Positions 8,530-17,527 of a stretch of 33,387 nt of DNA are shown here, one piece after another. This stretch comes from Parabacteroides faecalis (GTDB lineage: Bacteria > Bacteroidota > Bacteroidia > Bacteroidales > Tannerellaceae). The DNA is taken from NCBI RefSeq assembly GCF_022809355.1, contig NZ_JAKZMM010000046.1, positions 1 to 33,387 of the forward strand. The letters are read 5' to 3'. Within the stretch, counting starts at the first letter, position 1; every line of letters begins with the position of its first letter. A program made the position numbers and the translations under genes. Below the pieces are notes generated by a model, which saw only the letters and a program-made list of their open reading frames with translations, had not been told where the DNA came from and searched no databases.

Positions 8530-11412
8530 TTATAATGTCTTTTTGATTTCTGTTTCCTCGTAAGCCTCGATCACGTCTCCGATCTGAATATCATTAAAGT
8601 TAGTGATGTTCAAACCACAGTCCTGACCAGCTACAACTTCCTTCACATCATCTTTGAATCGCTTCAAAGAGCCCAGTTCACCCGAGTAAATAACGATACC
8701 ATCGCGAATCAAACGAATCTTGTTGCTGCGCTTGATCTTTCCTTCCTTCACCAGACATCCGGCAACAGAACCAACCTTGGAAATCTTAAATACCTGTTGA
8801 ACTTCCACATTGGCAGTAATTTCCTCACGGATTTCCGGAGAAAGCATACCTTCCATTGCACTCTTCACTTCGTTGATCGCGTCATAGATAATTGAATACA
8901 GACGGATTTCTACACCTTCCTTCTCTGCATTCCGACGTGCCAACAATGATGGACGTACCTGGAAACCGATAATAATCGCATTCGAAGCTGCAGCCAAAAC
9001 AACATCCGATTCAGAAATCTGTCCGACTGCTTTATGGATCACATTCACCTGAATTTCTTCTGTTGACAAACGAATCAATGAATCAGACAAAGCCTCAACA
9101 GATCCGTCCACATCACCTTTAACGATGACATTCAACTCCTGGAAGTTACCCACAGCAATACGACGACCAATATCGTCCAATGTAAGCATCTTCTGGGTAC
9201 GCAAGCCCAATTCACGTTGTAACTGTTCACGACGATTGGCAATCTCACGAGCTTCCTGATCTGTTTCCAATACATTAAACGTATCACCCGCCTGAGGTGC
9301 ACCATTCAAACCTAAGATCAATACCGGTTCTGAAGGTCCTGCCTCCTGTACTCGCTGGTTACGTTCATTGAACATCGCTTTGATACGACCATAATGGGTT
9401 CCTGCCAAAACGATATCTCCCATCTTCAACGTACCATTCTCTACCAATACTGTAGAAACATAACCACGTCCTTTGTCCAAAGAAGATTCAATGATAGAAC
9501 CAACAGCACGACGTTTCGGATTTGCCTTCAAATCCAGCAAGTCTGCTTCCAACAGCACTTTTTCCAACAAATCTTCTACACCTATACCTTTCTTGGCAGA
9601 AATTTCCTGGCACTGATACTTACCACCCCAGTCTTCTACCAAATAATTCATATTGGCAAGTTCTTCCTTGATTTTATCCGGATTTGCATGAGGTTTATCA
9701 ATCTTGTTAATAGCAAAAACAATAGGTACACCTGCTGCAGAAGCATGATTGATGGCTTCCACTGTCTGAGGCATAACACTATCGTCGGCTGCTACAATAA
9801 TAATAGCGATATCTGTTACTTTTGCTCCACGAGCACGCATAGCCGTAAAGGCCTCATGACCAGGAGTATCTAAGAAAGTAATACGACGGCCGTTCGGCAA
9901 CTTCACATTATAAGCACCAATATGCTGAGTGATACCACCTGCTTCACCGGCAATCACATTCGCATTACGGATATTATCCAGCAACGAAGTCTTACCATGG
10001 TCAACGTGTCCCATCACCGTAACAATCGGTGGACGCGGAACCCAATCTTCTTCGTTATCTTCATCTTCATCTGCCTTGATTGCTTCAACTACATCAGCAC
10101 TTACATATTCTGTCTTGAAACCGAACTCTTCAGCAACAATATTAATTGTTTCAGCATCCAAACGCTGGTTGATAGAAACCATAATACCGATACTCATGCA
10201 AGTCGCTATGACTTTCGTAACCGGCACATCCATCATATTAGCCAAATCGTTAGCTGTAACGAATTCGGTTAATTTCAGGATTTTGCTTTCCATTTCCTCC
10301 TGCTCCATCAGCTCATGTTCACGCTTCTGGATTGCATCACGTTTATCACGACGATATTTTGCACCTTTGTTGCTCTTGTTGCTCTTATTCGTCAACCGGG
10401 CTAATGTTTCCTTGATTTGCTTCTGTACATCCTCTTCACTGACTTCCGTCTTTACCGGTTTCTTCAACCGAGGCTTACGGTCATCCCTATTATTCCCATT
10501 TTGACGATAGTTATTACCACCACCATTAGCTACATTGGCAACATCCACACGATCTTTCTTGATACGTTTACGTTTCTTCTTGCCATCACCTTCTTCATTG
10601 GATGCCATGTTCGCTTTAGGGGTTCCACCTTGTTGTTTATTCTGATCCTTTTTAAAATTCGGCTGTCCAGGACGATTATTACCTTGTTTCTCGTCACGTT
10701 CTTTCCGTTTTTCTTCTTTCGACTTCTTTTTCGGACGAGTTGACTGATTAAGTGCTTCCAAATCAATTTTACCCGTAACTTTGATATTCGATTCAAACTT
10801 AGGAGTACTCAATCGGAATAATTCACTATCGTTCTTATCGGCCGATGTCGTTGATGAACCCGATCCCACTGGTTGACTTTTTTCTTCTTTTGGAGCGACC
10901 ATTTCCGGCTGCTTCTCTTCAGCTTTCTCTTTATTCACAATATTTATTTTTACTTCTTCTTTCTCATTCTGTTGTTCCACTTTTTCTACGGCAGGCACGA
11001 CTTTTTCTTCTTGCTGAACGACAGGTTCAGGATCTTTATCAACCGAAGCTGGGGCGGAAACTGCCTCAGGTATGATCTCGTCCTTCTTTTCCGGTTCTAA
11101 ATTGATGTGACCTTTCATCACGATCTTCGGACGAAATTCTTCTGGAACCTCTGTTTTTATTTCTTGGGGCTGTTCTTCTTTTACGACAGCAGCCGTACTT
11201 TTCTTATTATGTATATGCGAAGCTTCACGCTTAATCTCCGCATCAGGCATATTCTTCCCAAACTCCTTTACGAGCAAAGCATACTGTTCATCACTCAACC
11301 GGGTATTCGGATTGGACTCAACCTCCGGATAACCATTCTTATGCAGGAACTCAACCACCGTGTTCAGTCCTACATTCATTTTTTTCAATACTTGTTGTAA
11401 TCTTATAGGCAT
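8530..11412 (-). CDS. infB: Translation initiation factor IF-2
   Basis: A 960-residue GTPase that places initiator tRNA on the ribosome. An IF2-N domain opens the protein, followed by a long low-complexity Glu/Lys/Pro-rich stretch (about residues 65-360) that is variable in this family, and a second IF2-N-like segment ([17 protein letters not shown]). The G domain starts near residue 466 with GHVDHGKTS, then DTPGHEAF and NKIDKPHAN (near residue 569). Two beta-barrel domains and the conserved C-terminal fMet-tRNA-binding region follow. It lies 27 bases after nusA and one base before the cvpA-like gene. Confidence 0.97.
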   Translation of the reverse strand: MPIRLQQVLKKMNVGLNTVVEFLHKNGYPEVESNPNTRLSDEQYALLVKEFGKNMPDAEIKREASHIHNKKSTAAVVKEEQPQEIKTEVPEEFRPKIVMKGHINLEPEKKDEIIPEAVSAPASVDKDPEPVVQQEEKVVPAVEKVEQQNEKEEVKINIVNKEKAEEKQPEMVAPKEEKSQPVGSGSSTTSADKNDSELFRLSTPKFESNIKVTGKIDLEALNQSTRPKKKSKEEKRKERDEKQGNNRPGQPNFKKDQNKQQGGTPKANMASNEEGDGKKKRKRIKKDRVDVANVANGGGNNYRQNGNNRDDRKPRLKKPVKTEVSEEDVQKQIKETLARLTNKSNKSNKGAKYRRDKRDAIQKREHELMEQEEMESKILKLTEFVTANDLANMMDVPVTKVIATCMSIGIMVSINQRLDAETINIVAEEFGFKTEYVSADVVEAIKADEDEDNEEDWVPRPPIVTVMGHVDHGKTSLLDNIRNANVIAGEAGGITQHIGAYNVKLPNGRRITFLDTPGHEAFTAMRARGAKVTDIAIIIVAADDSVMPQTVEAINHASAAGVPIVFAINKIDKPHANPDKIKEELANMNYLVEDWGGKYQCQEISAKKGIGVEDLLEKVLLEADLLDLKANPKRRAVGSIIESSLDKGRGYVSTVLVENGTLKMGDIVLAGTHYGRIKAMFNERNQRVQEAGPSEPVLILGLNGAPQAGDTFNVLETDQEAREIANRREQLQRELGLRTQKMLTLDDIGRRIAVGNFQELNVIVKGDVDGSVEALSDSLIRLSTEEIQVNVIHKAVGQISESDVVLAAASNAIIIGFQVRPSLLARRNAEKEGVEIRLYSIIYDAINEVKSAMEGMLSPEIREEITANVEVQQVFKISKVGSVAGCLVKEGKIKRSNKIRLIRDGIVIYSGELGSLKRFKDDVKEVVAGQDCGLNITNFNDIQIGDVIEAYEETEIKKTL

Positions 11413-11439
11413 ACTAAACTTTGTCGTAACACTTAATCA

Positions 11440-12702
11440 TTAATTTTCATCATCCTCAAATTCGGCAGCCAAGATTGACAAGACATCATCAACTGTCGAT
11501 TCTTCCAAGTCAGCCCGCTCTACCAATTCATCTCTCGGTATTGCCAATACACTCTTAGCTGTATAGCAACCGATATTCTTCAGAGCGTCAATTACCCAAC
11601 CATCTATTTCATCAGCAAATTCATCCAAATAAATATCTTCTTCATCAGCACCATCGATATCGCGGAATACATCAATTGTATATTCTGTCAACATACAAGC
11701 CAATTTGATATTCAAACCGCCTTTACCAATAGCCAATGAAACTTCTTCCGGACGCAAATAGACTTCTGCGCGTTTCTCTTCTTCATTAACCCGGATAGAA
11801 GATATCTTAGCGGGGCTCAATGCTCGCTGGATAAACAAGGATATATTAGATGTATAATTGATCACATCGATATTCTCGTTTCTCAACTCCCGTACGATAC
11901 CATGAATACGAGAACCCTTCATTCCCACACAGGCACCTACCGGATCGATACGATCGTCATAAGATTCAACAGCAACCTTGGCACGTTCTCCCGGGATTCG
12001 GGCAATGGCCTTGATGGTAATCAAACCGTCATTGATTTCCGGCACTTCCAATTCGAACAAACGCTGCAGGAACAACTTGTCTGTACGAGAAAGGATAATT
12101 TTCGGATTGTTGTTGTAATTATCTACACGCTGTACGATAGCACGAGCCGTTTCTCCTTTCCGGTAGAAATCACCCGGTATCTGTTCCGTCTTCGGCAACA
12201 ACAATTCATTTCCATCGTCATCAAGCAGCAACATTTCTTTCTTCCATACCTGATACACATCTGCCGAAATGATTGTACCGATTTTATCTTTATATTTAGC
12301 GTAAAGGCTATCTTTCTGCAATTCCAATATCTTGGATGCTAATGTCTGACGTAAATTCAAGATAGCACGACGTCCAAAATCGGCAAAATGAACTTCGTCT
12401 GTAATTTCCTCGCCTACTTCACAATCGGCATCAATCTGACGGGCATCCGTCAACGAAATCTCCAGATTTGAATCTTCCAATTCATCATCCGCTACGACCT
12501 TACGATTTCTCCAGATTTCAAAATCACCTTTTTCCGGATTGATGATAACATCGTAGTTTTCGTCTGTTCCGAACATTTTTGCAATCACGTTACGGAATGA
12601 CTCTTCCAATACGCTGATCATCGTATCCTTATCTATATTCTTCAACTCCTTGAACTCCGCAAGGGTATCAATCATACTGACTGTTTCCTCTTTTCTGGCC
12701 AT
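11440..12702 (-). CDS. nusA: Transcription termination/antitermination factor NusA
   Basis: A 420-residue NusA that binds RNA polymerase and nascent RNA to control pausing, termination and antitermination. It has the N-terminal polymerase-binding domain, an S1 domain (about residues 130-200), and two KH domains with GMKGSR and GKGGLN loops. A short C-terminal helix-hairpin-helix-like part follows (DALKNIGCYTAKSVLAIPRDEL) and an acidic tail. At 420 residues it is shorter than the 495-residue E. coli protein and lacks its full pair of acidic repeats, which is usual outside Proteobacteria. Its start is one base from the rimP stop. A possible attenuator in the operon leader makes autoregulation worth testing. 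Confidence 0.96.
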   Translation of the reverse strand: MARKEETVSMIDTLAEFKELKNIDKDTMISVLEESFRNVIAKMFGTDENYDVIINPEKGDFEIWRNRKVVADDELEDSNLEISLTDARQIDADCEVGEEITDEVHFADFGRRAILNLRQTLASKILELQKDSLYAKYKDKIGTIISADVYQVWKKEMLLLDDDGNELLLPKTEQIPGDFYRKGETARAIVQRVDNYNNNPKIILSRTDKLFLQRLFELEVPEINDGLITIKAIARIPGERAKVAVESYDDRIDPVGACVGMKGSRIHGIVRELRNENIDVINYTSNISLFIQRALSPAKISSIRVNEEEKRAEVYLRPEEVSLAIGKGGLNIKLACMLTEYTIDVFRDIDGADEEDIYLDEFADEIDGWVIDALKNIGCYTAKSVLAIPRDELVERADLEESTVDDVLSILAAEFEDDEN

Positions 12703-12703
12703 A

Positions 12704-13171
12704 CTACTTGAATCTAATTAAATATTTTGTATATTTTATTTCACTATATGTATAAGGCTGGTCTTCCTCGACAGTAACCTTACGTTTGGCACCTTCCGGC
12801 TTGATCTGCTTTTCGACTGTCAGGACAATTCCGTTTTCATCAGCCGATTTCAACACACCGGTCAGTTTCACTCCTGCCGTCAACAAGACCTCAACTTCAT
12901 TCCCTATATTCTTTTGGTATTGACGAAGCACTTTAAAAGGAGATGTAATTCCGGCAGAACCGACTTCTAATTCAAAATCTTCCACATCACGGTCTAAATG
13001 ATCTTCCAAATACCGGCTCAGCTCAACACAATCATCAATGCATACCGACTCATCATTGTCTATTTCCACTACGATTATATTCCCAGGCTGTACTGCCACA
13101 TCTACCAGATAATTGGAAGAAGATGCCAACTTCTCTTCTACCAGTTTTACAATCAATTCCTTATCTATCAT
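12704..13171 (-). CDS. rimP: Ribosome maturation factor RimP
   Basis: A 155-residue RimP, needed for 30S subunit maturation. Conserved family features include VEIDNDESVCIDDCVELSRYLEDHLD and the LEVGSAGITSPFKVLRQYQKNIG segment, followed by an SH3-like C-terminal domain. It is the first gene of the long minus-strand operon. A consensus promoter lies about 235 bases upstream, leaving a leader of about 225 bases that contains a terminator-like hairpin, a 9-base long-range inverted repeat and a 22-base-period repeat array. Confidence 0.95.
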   Translation of the reverse strand: MIDKELIVKLVEEKLASSSNYLVDVAVQPGNIIVVEIDNDESVCIDDCVELSRYLEDHLDRDVEDFELEVGSAGITSPFKVLRQYQKNIGNEVEVLLTAGVKLTGVLKSADENGIVLTVEKQIKPEGAKRKVTVEEDQPYTYSEIKYTKYLIRFK

Positions 13172-13206
13172 ACTTCGCTTTATATATAATCTGTTTTTCT
13201 ATATTC

Positions 13207-13294
13207 CGAAGGTCTCTTCCAGAACTCTCGAAAATCGTTTGCAAAACCAACGAGAATCGTTTACAAAAAATACGGGTTCTGAAATCGGTCTTTC
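13207..13294. repeat. Array D: four 22-base units in the rimP leader
   Basis: Plus-strand units start at 207, 229, 251 and 273 past 13000 with CGAAGG, CGAAAATCG, CGAGAATCG and CGGGTTCTG, exactly 22 bases apart. Units 2 and 3 share CGARAATCGTTTRCAAAA. GTTTGCAAAAC is a short palindrome inside the unit. The word AACTCTCGARAATYG at the unit 1/2 junction recurs on the minus strand of array E near purL. The array lies in the predicted transcribed leader of the rimP operon. Confidence 0.8.
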
Positions 13295-13350
13295 CTATTC
13301 CTGCACTGACAAATGACTGCTCTTTCTCTTTAGGGCTATACCAGGAATAG
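13295..13350 (-). promoter_or_regulatory. Long-range inverted repeat in the rimP operon leader
   Basis: CTATTCCTG at 13295-13303 and CAGGAATAG at 13342-13350 are perfect complements that can close a 38-base loop in the leader RNA, between the terminator-like hairpin and array D. I do not recognise a known riboswitch in the loop. Confidence 0.5.
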
Positions 13351-13357
13351 TTAAGAC

Positions 13358-13383
13358 AAAAAGAGGGGACCGCCCGCCCCCTC
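13358..13383 (-). terminator. Terminator-like hairpin at the start of the rimP-nusA-infB leader
   Basis: On the minus strand GAGGGG and CCCCTC form a 6-base GC-rich stem around GCGGGCGGT and are followed by TTTTTG. It starts about 15 bases after the predicted transcription start, so it would release an RNA of about 40 bases unless read through. No gene lies between it and the promoter, which makes attenuation of the operon the natural reading. Confidence 0.6.
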
Positions 13384-13404
13384 ATCATCAACACTCAATC
13401 GTCG

Positions 13405-13435
13405 CAAAATTACAAAAAATCAGTCACTTTTCAAA
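13405..13435 (-). promoter_or_regulatory. Promoter of the rimP-nusA-infB-suf operon
   Basis: The minus strand reads TTTG (13432-13435), a 19-base spacer, and TAATTTTG (13405-13412), a full match to the Bacteroides-type -33/-7 promoter. Predicted start is near 13399. Confidence 0.75.
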
Positions 13436-13540
13436 TACACAACCGATATTTCCTACAACTATTCCACTATTTAGTCATTTCTTTCTCTTCTTTCGAAAGG
13501 AAAACAGTTCCTCATCAAGAAACAACCAATGCTTGCGGGC

Positions 13541-13578
13541 GAAAAAAACAAAACCGCCACGATTTATTCGTGACGGTT
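13541..13578 (-). terminator. Terminator of the tRNA-Met gene
   Basis: On the minus strand AACCGTCACGA and TCGTGGCGGTT form an 11-base stem with one G-T pair and a five-base loop (stem 13552-13578), followed by TTGTTTTTTT. It lies 8 bases past the tRNA and separates it from the rimP operon. Confidence 0.88.
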
Positions 13579-13586
13579 ACCTTTTG

Positions 13587-13660
13587 TAGCGAGACCCGGG
13601 ATTGAACCGGGGACCTCATGATTATGAATCATGCGCTCTAACCAGCTGAGCTATCTCGCC
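13587..13660 (-). tRNA. tRNA-Met (anticodon CAU)
   Basis: A full cloverleaf is visible on the minus strand: acceptor GGCGAGA with TCTCGCT (first pair G-U), D arm GCTCAGCTGGTTAGAGC, anticodon stem CATGA/TCATG around loop TTCATAA, T arm CCCGG-TTCAATC-CCGGG, and discriminator A. CCA is not encoded. The normal first pair and the lack of three G-C pairs in the anticodon stem argue against an initiator, so an elongator tRNA-Met is most likely. A tRNA-Ile read by a lysidine-modified CAU cannot be fully excluded by eye. It has its own promoter and terminator and lies just upstream of rimP on the same strand. Confidence 0.92.
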
Positions 13661-13701
13661 ATTTTTATTGTTTTTGTCGTTATCATTTCTGATTGACGAT
13701 G

Positions 13702-13733
13702 CAAAAGTAGAGGTTATTTTTTTACTATCCAAA
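13702..13733 (-). promoter_or_regulatory. Promoter of the tRNA-Met gene
   Basis: The minus strand reads TTTG (13730-13733), 20 bases, TACTTTTG (13702-13709), a full Bacteroides-type match about 42 bases upstream of the tRNA 5' end. Confidence 0.7.
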
Positions 13734-13816
13734 TTTTCGGCAAACTTTTTTTACACGCCTTTTTCATCTGAAACGGTAATTTATTAATAATGAGACAGAA
13801 TTTTCATGTAATTTTT

Positions 13817-13848
13817 TTTGATAATCAGAAAACTTTTCTGTAATTTGC
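13817..13848 (+). promoter_or_regulatory. Promoter of the START-like gene
   Basis: TTTG at 13817-13820, a 20-base spacer, and TAATTTGC at 13841-13848, which approximates TAnnTTTG. The ATG at 13872 follows after 23 bases. Confidence 0.5.
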
Positions 13849-13871
13849 GAAACGTAAAAACTCTTTTAGCC

Positions 13872-14258
13872 ATGAATAAGGAAAAATTTAACATTGAATA
13901 CGTTTTTGACAACGTCTCTCGATCTAGCCTGTGGAATCACATTACAACGTCCAGAGGATTGTCCTCTTGGTTTGCCGAAAAAGTTTCCATAAAAAACAAT
14001 GTCTATACGTTTATGTGGAATAAAGACGAAATGAAGGCCCGTGCAGAACTGATCAAGCAAAAAGAACAAATTCGTTATTGCTTAGAAACAGAAAATGGCG
14101 GGCCTTTTTCGTATTTTGAATTTTCCATTCATACATTAGAACTAACCGGGACAACATCTTTACAAATTACAGACTTTGCCGAACCCAGTGAAAAAGAAGA
14201 TGCCATCGATTTATGGGATTCGCAAATTCATGCCCTAAAACGTTCGCTCGGCATTTAG
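13872..14258 (+). CDS. START-like domain protein (AHSA1/SRPBCC type)
   Basis: A 128-residue cytoplasmic protein with the opening EKFNIEYVFDNVSRSSLWNHITTSRGLSSWFAEKV, typical of the helix-grip START-like/SRPBCC fold in Bacteroidetes, which has a pocket for a small hydrophobic ligand. An open frame extends upstream to 13818, but that would overlap the promoter-like sequence at 13841; starting at MNKEKF (13872) gives a normal length and a clean N-terminus. It is transcribed divergently from the tRNA and precedes an LPS-type permease gene that has its own -7 promoter element. Ligand and role are unknown. Confidence 0.8.
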   Translation: MNKEKFNIEYVFDNVSRSSLWNHITTSRGLSSWFAEKVSIKNNVYTFMWNKDEMKARAELIKQKEQIRYCLETENGGPFSYFEFSIHTLELTGTTSLQITDFAEPSEKEDAIDLWDSQIHALKRSLGI

Positions 14259-14301
14259 TGTTGTTTCACATATAAAAAGAGGTTATTATCGTTTTTTACA
14301 C

Positions 14302-14309
14302 TACTTTTG
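14302..14309 (+). promoter_or_regulatory. -7 promoter element of the permease-ribBA-aminotransferase run
   Basis: TACTTTTG exactly matches TAnnTTTG and lies 19 bases before the ATG at 14329. No clear TTTG at the expected -33 position. Confidence 0.5.
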
Positions 14310-14328
14310 CCACTCCAATCTATTAGGC

Positions 14329-16293
14329 ATGTTGAAAATAAAACGATTATATACCTTTATGCTGCAGACTTTCCTGCCGCTATTCTTAATGACCTTTGGT
14401 ATCTGCCTGTTCATTGTCCTGATGCAGTTCCTTTGGAAGTACATCGACGACATGGTTGGAAAAGGGCTGGAGATGAAGGTGCTGGCAGAAATGTTCTTTT
14501 ATGCAGCAATGGGATTAGTTCCCATGGCTTTGCCTTTGTCTATACTGTTGGCCTCGCTGATGACTTTCGGTAATTTGGGAGAAAGGCTTGAGTTGCTGGC
14601 TATGAAATCAGCCGGCGTTTCGTTAATTCACATCATGCGTCCGCTGATCATTTTTATCTCTCTGGTCAGTGTCGGAGCTTTTTTCTTCCAAGACAAGATC
14701 ATGCCTGTTGTACAGGTAAAGCTTTATACCCTGCTTTATTCCATCAAGCAAAAATCTCCTGAACTGGAAATTCCCGAAGGTGTATTTTATAAAGAAATCA
14801 CAGGTTTCAATGTTTATGTCAAAGAAAAAGTACCTGAAAGCGGACTCCTAAAAGACGTGATGATCTATGATTATTCGGAAGGATTCAATAATGCCCGTGT
14901 GATCGTAGCCGATTCAGGACGATTAAAAACATCTGCAGACAAACTTTATCTGGTCCTTTCTTTATATAACGGAGAATCTTTTGAGAACCTGAAGAATCAG
15001 ACCCAGAAAGGAAAAAGCAAATCGGCTGTTCCGTATCGGCGAGAATCATTTGCCACCAAAGATATTCTGATTGAATTTGATGCCAACTTCAACAGAACCG
15101 ACGAATCATTGATGCAGAACCAGTTTATCGGGAAAGGATTATCAGAGTTACAGGCTTCCATTGATTCGATGGGTGTTCGTTTAGATAGCATCAAACGCGA
15201 GAATGCAACCATTATCCTGCGACAGTCTTACCGCCAGGAATTCACTAAACATGAGCTCGTAGATGGGAAAAGTCAACCTATTTCTACCATTGATTCATTA
15301 GCACCTATCGCCCAAAACATGACGCTTAACTTCGATAGTCTGTATCAATCCATGACACCAGGAAAACAATCGGCTATCTTAAACAAAGCGAAATCCAAAA
15401 TTGAAAATACCCGGGCAGAAATGATTTTCAAAGCTTCTACTATTGGAGAAGAAGCATACAAAGTACGCCGACATCTTACCGAATGGCATAAAAAGTTTAC
15501 CATCTCATTTGCCTGTCTTATTTTCTTCTTTATCGGAGCACCGCTGGGAGCTATCATCCGAAAAGGAGGATTAGGTATGCCGGTTGTCATCTCGGTATTC
15601 CTTTTCATCTTTTATTATATCATCGACAACATAGGCTTTAAAATGGCGCGCGATGGTATTTGGGAAGCTTGGGAAGGTATGTGGCTGAGTGCAGCCGTTC
15701 TTACTCCTTTAGGTATTTTCCTGACGTACAAAGCGGTCAACGATTCGGTAATCATGAATGCCGACACCTATATCAACGCCTTGAAGAATTTAGTAGGAAG
15801 AAGAGCAGGACGAAAGGTTGAACGCAAGGAAGTCATCATTTATACTCCTGATTACGATGCCATCCTGCCTCGGTTGACGAAACTTTCGGCCGACTGCAAA
15901 CAATACTTGCAGAATCATCGCCGTTGGATCAATTATATCCAATACTGGAAATCCGGCGGAAAAGATCATTCGGCAGAAGCGCTGGCACAGGAAATGGAAG
16001 CGATCATTGAAGAGCTGGCTAATTCAGACCAGAACTTATTGCTGAACAAGCTTATGGATTATCCGATTATCAGTAACTATCATCAGTTGAATGCCAATAT
16101 AAACAGAAAAGTGGCGCTTGCGATCGGCTGTTTCTTTCCTTTGGGATTGATAGTCTATCTTTTTGCCATCTATCAGCGAAAGTTATTGCGGCAGGATATA
16201 AATACGGTACAAAAAGTGAGCGAAGAGATTAAAGAAATGATATTTTCACTACATTTGTCAAAAGAAACTTTAGATAACAAAAACAATATATGA
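14329..16293 (+). CDS. LptF/LptG (YjgP/YjgQ) family permease
   Basis: A 654-residue inner-membrane protein of the family whose LptF and LptG form the membrane part of the LptB2FG transporter that extracts lipopolysaccharide. Three N-terminal helices (about residues 10-35, 55-80, 98-118) carry the family sequence [23 protein letters not shown] large periplasmic domain follows, then helices from about residue 388 on with [21 protein letters not shown]. It is much longer than the roughly 360 residues of E. coli LptF/G. The extra length comes from an expanded periplasmic region (about residues 230-385) and a C-terminal cytoplasmic part of about 120 residues ending in one more helix. Its stop overlaps the ribBA start (ATGA). 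LptF and LptG cannot be told apart by eye. Confidence 0.88.
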   Translation: MLKIKRLYTFMLQTFLPLFLMTFGICLFIVLMQFLWKYIDDMVGKGLEMKVLAEMFFYAAMGLVPMALPLSILLASLMTFGNLGERLELLAMKSAGVSLIHIMRPLIIFISLVSVGAFFFQDKIMPVVQVKLYTLLYSIKQKSPELEIPEGVFYKEITGFNVYVKEKVPESGLLKDVMIYDYSEGFNNARVIVADSGRLKTSADKLYLVLSLYNGESFENLKNQTQKGKSKSAVPYRRESFATKDILIEFDANFNRTDESLMQNQFIGKGLSELQASIDSMGVRLDSIKRENATIILRQSYRQEFTKHELVDGKSQPISTIDSLAPIAQNMTLNFDSLYQSMTPGKQSAILNKAKSKIENTRAEMIFKASTIGEEAYKVRRHLTEWHKKFTISFACLIFFFIGAPLGAIIRKGGLGMPVVISVFLFIFYYIIDNIGFKMARDGIWEAWEGMWLSAAVLTPLGIFLTYKAVNDSVIMNADTYINALKNLVGRRAGRKVERKEVIIYTPDYDAILPRLTKLSADCKQYLQNHRRWINYIQYWKSGGKDHSAEALAQEMEAIIEELANSDQNLLLNKLMDYPIISNYHQLNANINRKVALAIGCFFPLGLIVYLFAIYQRKLLRQDINTVQKVSEEIKEMIFSLHLSKETLDNKNNI

Positions 16294-17504
16294 GCGAATT
16301 CAAATTAAACACTATCGAAGAGGCAATTGAAGATTTCCGGGAAGGTAAATTCGTAATCGTCGTAGACGATGAAGATCGTGAAAACGAAGGTGATCTGATC
16401 ATTGCCGCAGAGAAAGTGACTCCTGAGAAAATCAATTTCATGTTGAAGAATGCACGTGGCGTATTATGTGCACCTATCACCATTTCTCGTTGCGAAGAAC
16501 TGGATCTGCCTCATCAGGTAACCAATAATACTTCGGTATTAGGAACTCCGTTTACTGTTACAATCGACAAACTGGAAGGTTGTTCTACGGGTGTTTCTGC
16601 TGCCGACCGAGCTGCAACTATTCTGGCTTTGGCCGACCCGACATCAACACCTGAAACTTTTGGTCGTCCGGGACATATCAATCCGCTTTATGCCCAGGAA
16701 AAAGGAGTATTACGTCGTGCCGGACATACAGAAGCCTGCATCGATATGTGCCGTTTGGCTGGTTTGTATCCGGCAGCTGCTTTGATGGAAATCATGAGCG
16801 AAGACGGAACCATGGCTCGTTTGCCTGAATTACGCAAATTTGCTGACGAACAAGATATAAAGTTGATTTCTATTGCCGATCTTATCGCCTATCGGTTGAA
16901 ACAGGAATCTATCGTAGAACAAGGTGAAGAAGTAGATATGCCTACCGAATACGGACATTTCCGTCTGATCCCGTTCCGCCAGAAAAGCAATGGTTTGGAA
17001 CATATCGCCATCATCAAGGGCGATGTAAAAGGCGAAGAACCGGTTCTGGTTCGCGTTCATTCATCTTGTGCAACAGGAGATATCTTCGGTTCCATGCGGT
17101 GTGACTGCGGCGAACAGCTTCATCAGGCACTTCGGATGATTGAAAAAGAAGGCAAAGGCGCCGTTATTTATCTGAATCAGGAAGGAAGAGGCATCGGTCT
17201 GATGGAAAAGATGAAAGCATACAAACTGCAAGAAAACGGAATGGATACCATTGATGCCAATATCTGCTTAGGTCATCAGGCAGATGAACGGGATTATGGT
17301 GTCGGAGCCCAAATCTTACGTCACATCGGTATTACTAAAATGCGCTTAATGACCAACAACCCGGTAAAACGCGTCGGGCTGGAAGCATACGGTTTGTCGG
17401 TAGTAGAAAATGTACCTATCGAAGTAACGCCCAATCCTTACAATATGTTCTATCTGAAGACCAAAAAGGAAAGAATGGGACACACATTACACAATGTAAA
17501 ATAG
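16290..17504 (+). CDS. ribBA: Bifunctional DHBP synthase / GTP cyclohydrolase II
   Basis: A 404-residue fusion catalysing both entry reactions of riboflavin synthesis. Residues 1 to about 205 are DHBP synthase, making the four-carbon unit from ribulose 5-phosphate, with [12 protein letters not shown] and [13 protein letters not shown]. Residues from about 206 are GTP cyclohydrolase II, with the zinc cysteines in [19 protein letters not shown] and the catalytic NQEGRGIGL. Both active sites look intact. It overlaps the permease gene by four bases and is followed after 23 bases by an aminotransferase gene. I saw no FMN riboswitch upstream, as expected for an internal gene. Confidence 0.96.
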   Translation: MSEFKLNTIEEAIEDFREGKFVIVVDDEDRENEGDLIIAAEKVTPEKINFMLKNARGVLCAPITISRCEELDLPHQVTNNTSVLGTPFTVTIDKLEGCSTGVSAADRAATILALADPTSTPETFGRPGHINPLYAQEKGVLRRAGHTEACIDMCRLAGLYPAAALMEIMSEDGTMARLPELRKFADEQDIKLISIADLIAYRLKQESIVEQGEEVDMPTEYGHFRLIPFRQKSNGLEHIAIIKGDVKGEEPVLVRVHSSCATGDIFGSMRCDCGEQLHQALRMIEKEGKGAVIYLNQEGRGIGLMEKMKAYKLQENGMDTIDANICLGHQADERDYGVGAQILRHIGITKMRLMTNNPVKRVGLEAYGLSVVENVPIEVTPNPYNMFYLKTKKERMGHTLHNVK

Positions 17505-17527
17505 TTAAACTTAAAATATACAAAGCG

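Noticed and set aside
10417-10743. Long open frames opposite the infB N-terminal region
   Set aside because: They arise from the low-complexity Glu/Lys-rich coding strand; the translations are Phe/Leu-rich with no family resemblance and no promoter.
16259-16290. FMN riboswitch upstream of ribBA
   Set aside because: The gene overlaps the preceding permease gene and no spacer exists to hold one.
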